From Chara braunii (taxonomy: Eukaryota > Streptophyta > Charophyceae > Charales > Characeae), in assembly GCA_003427395.1 (NCBI GenBank), contig BFEA01000459.1, forward strand, positions 505,415 to 531,339: 25,925 nt of DNA. The letters run 5' to 3'. The number at the start of each line of letters is the position of its first letter. Position 1 is the stretch's first letter. The notes beneath the pieces were generated by a model. That model saw nothing but the letters and a program-made list of their open reading frames with translations. It had not been told where the DNA came from and searched no databases. A program made the translations under genes and the position numbers. Shown piece by piece: positions 23,449 to 25,925 of this stretch.

Positions 23449-23564
23449 GCGAGATGCGGTTGGTAGGTTTTCTTTTTAACAAACTTGTCTTTTTATTATT
23501 TAAACAAAACCAGGAAGCGGGCCCCGCGTCCCTTGCAAGACCAGCGGCGAGATGCGGTTGGTAG
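23449..23564 (-). mobile_element. Short retroposon (family S2) with 18-bp target-site duplication
   Basis: GCGAGATGCGGTTGGTAG occurs at 23449-23466 and 23547-23564. On the minus strand the 80-base insert reads CGCTGGTCTTGCAAGGGACG, then CGGGGCCCGCTTCCTGG, then an A-rich tail that contains AATAAA. The core is homologous to the copies at 20551 and 22850. Confidence 0.75.
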
Positions 23565-24096
23565 TTGGCCGGTCGGTCTGTTCGTTAACTTCTTTGCCTT
23601 GTTTTTTCATATTTTTAAACATCCCTTTTTGCGGGTGGGGGGGGGCCGGGCCGGGGCTGTAAAACGTTACCCTTGCTTTTCTCGTTTCTGGCTGAAAGCG
23701 AGAGGGGGGCAAGGGGTAGGTGGTGGTATAGTGGGGCCCCCTCTTTTGTCTTTCCCTTTATTTTATTTTCCAGTTCTCACCGAAGGGCCGTCGTTCACGA
23801 GAGTAGAATTGTGAACTGAAACAGTCCTCGAGTGGAATTTTACTTCATAATGAGCTGTGTTTTCCCGGGCAATAAAAAAAAAAAAAGAGAGAGAGAACGA
23901 GAGGACTCAAAATTTGAAATATGAACGAGAGAATGAGCGGCCTCAAGTCAAGGGATTGCCCTTTTTCTTTGCATTGAAAAATAAAAATAGAAAGAAGGGT
24001 CTGTCCTCCTGTCCTGTTGGGAAGCTTTTGTGATTTCGCCGTTCTGGAGTGCTGTGCGGCCACGTGGCCTGAACCCACGAAACGTTCCTCGGGGGG
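23565..24096. other. No gene recognised
   Basis: A G-rich stretch (23632-23660) and an A run with GAGA repeats (23872-23900). Frames show no known domain. Confidence 0.4.
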
Positions 24097-24253
24097 CCAG
24101 GTCCCACAAGCACCGTTGAGTTTCCTCAACGCCCGAATCTGGACGTGTTTGAGGAGATGTGCAGAAAATCGTGTGGAGTTTCCTCAACCGCACCTCTCCA
24201 CAAACACGCCCAGATTCGGGCGTTGAAGAAACTCGACACTGCTAGTGGAGATA
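24097..24253. mobile_element. Foldback/MITE, family B, copy 6
   Basis: GGGGCCAGGTCCCACAAGCACC at the left and ACTGCTAGTGG at the right. GTTGAGTTTCCTCAACGCCC is inverted as GGGCGTTGAAGAAACTCGAC. The in-arm hairpin GTTGAG/CTCAAC is kept while its loop is TTTC rather than CTAC. CGAATCTGGACGTGTTTG pairs with CAAACACGCCCAGATTCG. Confidence 0.8.
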
Positions 24254-24266
24254 GCAAAGCCACTCG

Positions 24267-24477
24267 AATTCGAACGATACGGAGAAGACTACACCTCAAA
24301 TGGCCCAGCTCCGTGGCTATGCCGCTGAATTGTTGAAATACAGACCTGTGTTCGATCTCCAAAGGAAGTAGATAAATAGAGAAGAGAGTCAAGAGACTGA
24401 TTAGCACGGTGGGCCCCTGGGGGGCACTTGGAGGATGACAATTAACAAGCGGACCTGAGGTCGAGAAATGGTACAAC

Positions 24478-24510
<33 letters not shown>
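24267..24510 (+). pseudogene. Composite of U6 snRNA and tRNA-like element with poly(A)
   Basis: AATTCGAACGATACGGAGAA (24267-24286) matches U6 AATTGGAACGATACAGAGAA. After about 110 bases, U6-like words resume in U6 order: GATTAGCA (24399-24406), GCCCCTG (24413-24419), GGATGACA (24433-24440) and TCGAGAAATGGT (24461-24472). ACAACAATT and 29 A (24482-24510) follow. The insert carries the S1 tRNA-like head, and GAGAAGA is present on both sides of it (near 24281 and 24379). I infer a U6 retrocopy split by a SINE and then diverged with small insertions. Confidence 0.55.
24299..24360 (+). mobile_element. tRNA-like SINE head (family S1) with A and B boxes
   Basis: TGGCCCAGCTCCGTGG (24301-24316) is an A-box-like word, AATTGTTGAAATACAGACC (24328-24346) is the family core, and TGTTCGATCTCC (24349-24360) is the B box. 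The spacing fits a tRNA. The TTGAAAT loop would give anticodon GAA if the cloverleaf held, but the acceptor stem is not convincing. Confidence 0.55.
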
Positions 24511-24513
<3 letters not shown>

Positions 24514-24857
24514 CACGAAATGCGCGCCTTTTCATAACGAAGCGGCCTAAACTCATGTGCCTCTTAAGTTTCTCGAGTCCTCCCTAATTTGTTGTCCTTT
24601 TTTTTCCTTCTTTTTGTTTTTGCGAGACACTCGTGTGGCGAGGCCCTGTCGTCAGTTCTCTTTTTTTTTTTTTTGAATGAATGAACGAGTAAGAATGCTG
24701 TTTGCGGAATCTCCACGAATTTCAAAATTCCCCCCCGCCCCCCCTGATTTCGGGGAATCTGCATGAAATTTCTGAGAACTTACCACCCTGGGCCCCATCA
24801 GCATTTTTTTCTTTTTACCCTTTTTTTTCCCATTAGGATTCTGAGACGTGTTGAGCG
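24511..24857. other. No gene; one family C end
   Basis: GTGTGGCGAGGCCCTG (24633-24648) is a family C end in the CAGGGCC form. T runs at 24598-24606 and 24661-24674, and a C run near 24731-24746. Nothing else is seen. Confidence 0.4.
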
Positions 24858-24977
24858 GTGGGCTACCTAGTGGGGCCTACCCGCGTGGTAAAAACTGCAT
24901 TATGCACCTACGCATAAAACCCACTCACATTCATGAATTAAATTTCATCCAATCCTGTGGGCTACCTAGTGGGGCCT
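24858..24977. repeat. 21-base direct repeat flanking 78 bases
   Basis: GTGGGCTACCTAGTGGGGCC plus T occurs at 24858-24878 and 24957-24977 without change. CTAGTGGG is the family B end word, but here the ends are direct rather than inverted. The 78 bases between include ACTCACATTCATGAATTAAA. Confidence 0.7.
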
Positions 24978-25097
24978 TCCTACAGGAGGTCGCAGGATAG
25001 GTAGTCGATGCTATACATAGACAGTGCCCTCTGGTCTTTCCTTTTTTTCCCCTCCATCCTCAGGGACAAATGTTTGAAGATTGAAAACCTCTAAAGT

Positions 25098-25141
25098 AAT
25101 AATAATGATAATAATAACAATAATAATAATATTAATAATAA
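25098..25141. repeat. (AAT)n microsatellite, imperfect
   Basis: AAT repeats with GAT, AAC and ATT variants. Confidence 0.9.
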
Positions 25142-25157
25142 AGGGTAACTTCACTAG

Positions 25158-25323
25158 AGTCACAAAAACGAGTTATAATTGCAGTTTGGGGCAAGGTACA
25201 GTTTGCAATTGCACTTGGGGCACCCTACCTGGCCAGGAAGCTGGGTTGTATACATGGCCCCAACTGCATTTCAAAACTGATTTATCTTGGCCCATTCTGC
25301 AATTGTAACTCGCTTTTGCGACT
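25158..25323. mobile_element. 166-bp MITE (AATTGCACTTGGGGC type)
   Basis: AGTCACAAAAACGAGTTATA..ATTGCAGTTTGGGGC at the left is inverted as GGCCCATTCTGCAATTG..TAACTCGCTTTTGCGACT at the right, arms about 34 bases. The interior has GCAATTGCACTTGGGGCA, also found in the MITE at 14656-14826. Confidence 0.75.
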
Positions 25324-25534
25324 CCCGCCTAGTTTCCCCTTGTAAAAATAAAGGGGCCTCTGAAAAAAGAAAGAACAAAGGGGGCGATCCGTCACTGGCA
25401 CACGCACGTGACCGTCGTTGGTCGTAAAGCGATCATAAGTTGGCACTCATTTTTGGGCGGATTCAGATGAATACCAGATTCTGCGCAGTCGCCAACCAAA
25501 GATAAAATAAATAACAGAGGCCCTGGGTCAATCT
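25324..25534. other. No gene recognised
   Basis: Mixed sequence up to the start of the hammerhead-unit homology. Confidence 0.4.
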
Positions 25535-25786
25535 GGTCCCCACCACCGCAGGAGGGTATCAGATGTAAGGGCAGTCGTTGGTGCTTAACCGCAACCGACC
25601 GGGGTTAAGGTGGATTATATCACTTTCAGTGTACTAATCAGTCAGTTAGGGGATTCTGCAGACTCTTGTCAGTTCTCTCAGTCGGTGAAACTCCGACGAA
25701 ACAGTCCACTCCGTCACAGCCCCTCGTTTCTTGTTCTCTTCTCCCCGGCCTCTCTGCCTACGACGGTTTACCGGGCAGTTCTTTTA
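25535..25786 (+). mobile_element. Hammerhead-repeat unit on the plus strand
   Basis: This is the inverted relative of 17430-17685. It runs from ACCGCAGGAGGGTATCAGAT through GGGGTTAAGGTGGATTATAT and a decayed ribozyme, then TCACAGCCCCTCG, the CTGCC..GGCAG hairpin and a (TA)n end (25784-25800). GGGTATCAGATG resembles the start of a plant initiator-tRNA primer binding site (TGGTATCAGAGC), as in retrozymes, but it lies on the wrong side for a simple 5' LTR. Confidence 0.75.
25661..25705 (+). ncRNA. Decayed hammerhead ribozyme lacking CTGATGA
   Basis: GACTCTTGTCAGTTCTCTCA then GTCGGTGAAACTCCGACGAA and ACAGT. Stem II and GAAA remain, but the CTGATGA core is deleted relative to 17506-17557. Both share GACTCTT and the extra TCTCTCA, so they descend from one damaged parent. 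Confidence 0.65.
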
Positions 25787-25800
25787 TATATATATATATA

Positions 25801-25925
25801 TCGTCACAAACAGAACTGCCCGGTAAAACCGTAGGCAGAGAGAGAGAAGAGGACAACAAACGAGGGGCTGTGACAAACTGTTTCGTCGGAGTTTCACCGA
25901 CTCATCAGGAGGCTGAACCCTCAAC
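25801..25925 (-). mobile_element. Hammerhead-repeat unit, cut by the window edge
   Basis: After the (TA)n tract the unit starts CGTCACAAACAGAACTGCCC and proceeds through GGCAGAGAGAGAGAAGAGG to the ribozyme. It is tail to tail with the plus-strand unit at 25535-25786. Confidence 0.85.
25876..25925 (-). ncRNA. Type III hammerhead ribozyme, apparently intact, partial at edge
   Basis: The 50 visible bases match the copy at 18128-18181 exactly, including GTT before GAGG, so U16.1 and the cleavage triplet are normal. The last four bases of stem III lie outside the window. Confidence 0.85.

Overview
This looks like a stretch of nuclear intergenic DNA from a eukaryote, very probably of the green plant lineage. 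The best lineage clue is a near full-length U6 snRNA copy (11463-11559, minus strand). Its 5' stem-loop (GTCCTTCGGGAC) and 3' end (TCGAGAAATGGTCCAAATT) are of the plant type rather than the animal type. A repeat-rich streptophyte alga would fit, but the species cannot be fixed from the sequence. I found no protein-coding gene I can support: the open frames are made of microsatellites, homopolymers and arms of inverted repeats. Five undetermined bases (10508, 13553, 18184, 18212, 18221) and the many long A/T runs suggest an imperfect assembly.

The most notable content is a dispersed repeat family whose units carry a hammerhead ribozyme. Ten full or partial units lie in three clusters (8123-8851, 17430-18364, 25535-25925). 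The ribozyme is read from the minus strand in most units. The copy at 18128-18181 keeps every core nucleotide and all three stems of a type III hammerhead, and a second apparently intact copy is cut by the right edge of the window (25876-25925). Two tandem copies near 8.6-8.8 kb share one substitution at the cleavage triplet and should be inactive; others are clearly decayed. Units end in (TA)n tracts and often sit tail to tail.

A second theme is retroposition of small RNAs. There are two U6 pseudogenes close together (10.6 and 11.5 kb), one of them with an A-rich tail and an 11-bp target-site duplication. A U6 copy lacking its centre lies at 18.65 kb, and a composite at 24.27-24.51 kb appears to be a U6 sequence split by a tRNA-like element, followed by 29 A. 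A tRNA-like SINE family recurs about five times. A separate short retroposon family has three copies (20.55, 22.85 and 23.52 kb), two with perfect 15- and 18-bp target-site duplications.

The third theme is foldback or MITE-like elements in several families. The clearest is a 150-180 bp palindrome family ending in GTCCCACTAGC. Others end in GGGCCTCGCCACACCACTCTC or GGGCCTCGCTCCACT, or in CAGGGCATACTCACAC. The interval 20.8-22.4 kb is densely packed with such ends.

Layout: 1-1.3 kb CT-rich DNA with three G-box hexamers; 1.3-4.9 kb foldbacks; 4.9-5.6 kb large microsatellite block; 5.9-6.7 kb tRNA-like SINE pieces and a MITE; 6.9-7.9 kb microsatellites; 8.1-8.9 kb hammerhead cluster 1; 9.2-10.0 kb foldbacks; 10.3-11.6 kb SINE and U6 pseudogenes; 12.5-15.5 kb foldbacks; 15.5-17.4 kb microsatellites; 17.4-18.4 kb hammerhead cluster 2; 18.6-19.1 kb U6 fragment and an AT-rich higher-order repeat; 19.2-22.4 kb foldbacks and a retroposed 3' end; 22.8-24.5 kb retroposons; 25.1-25.9 kb a MITE and hammerhead cluster 3.
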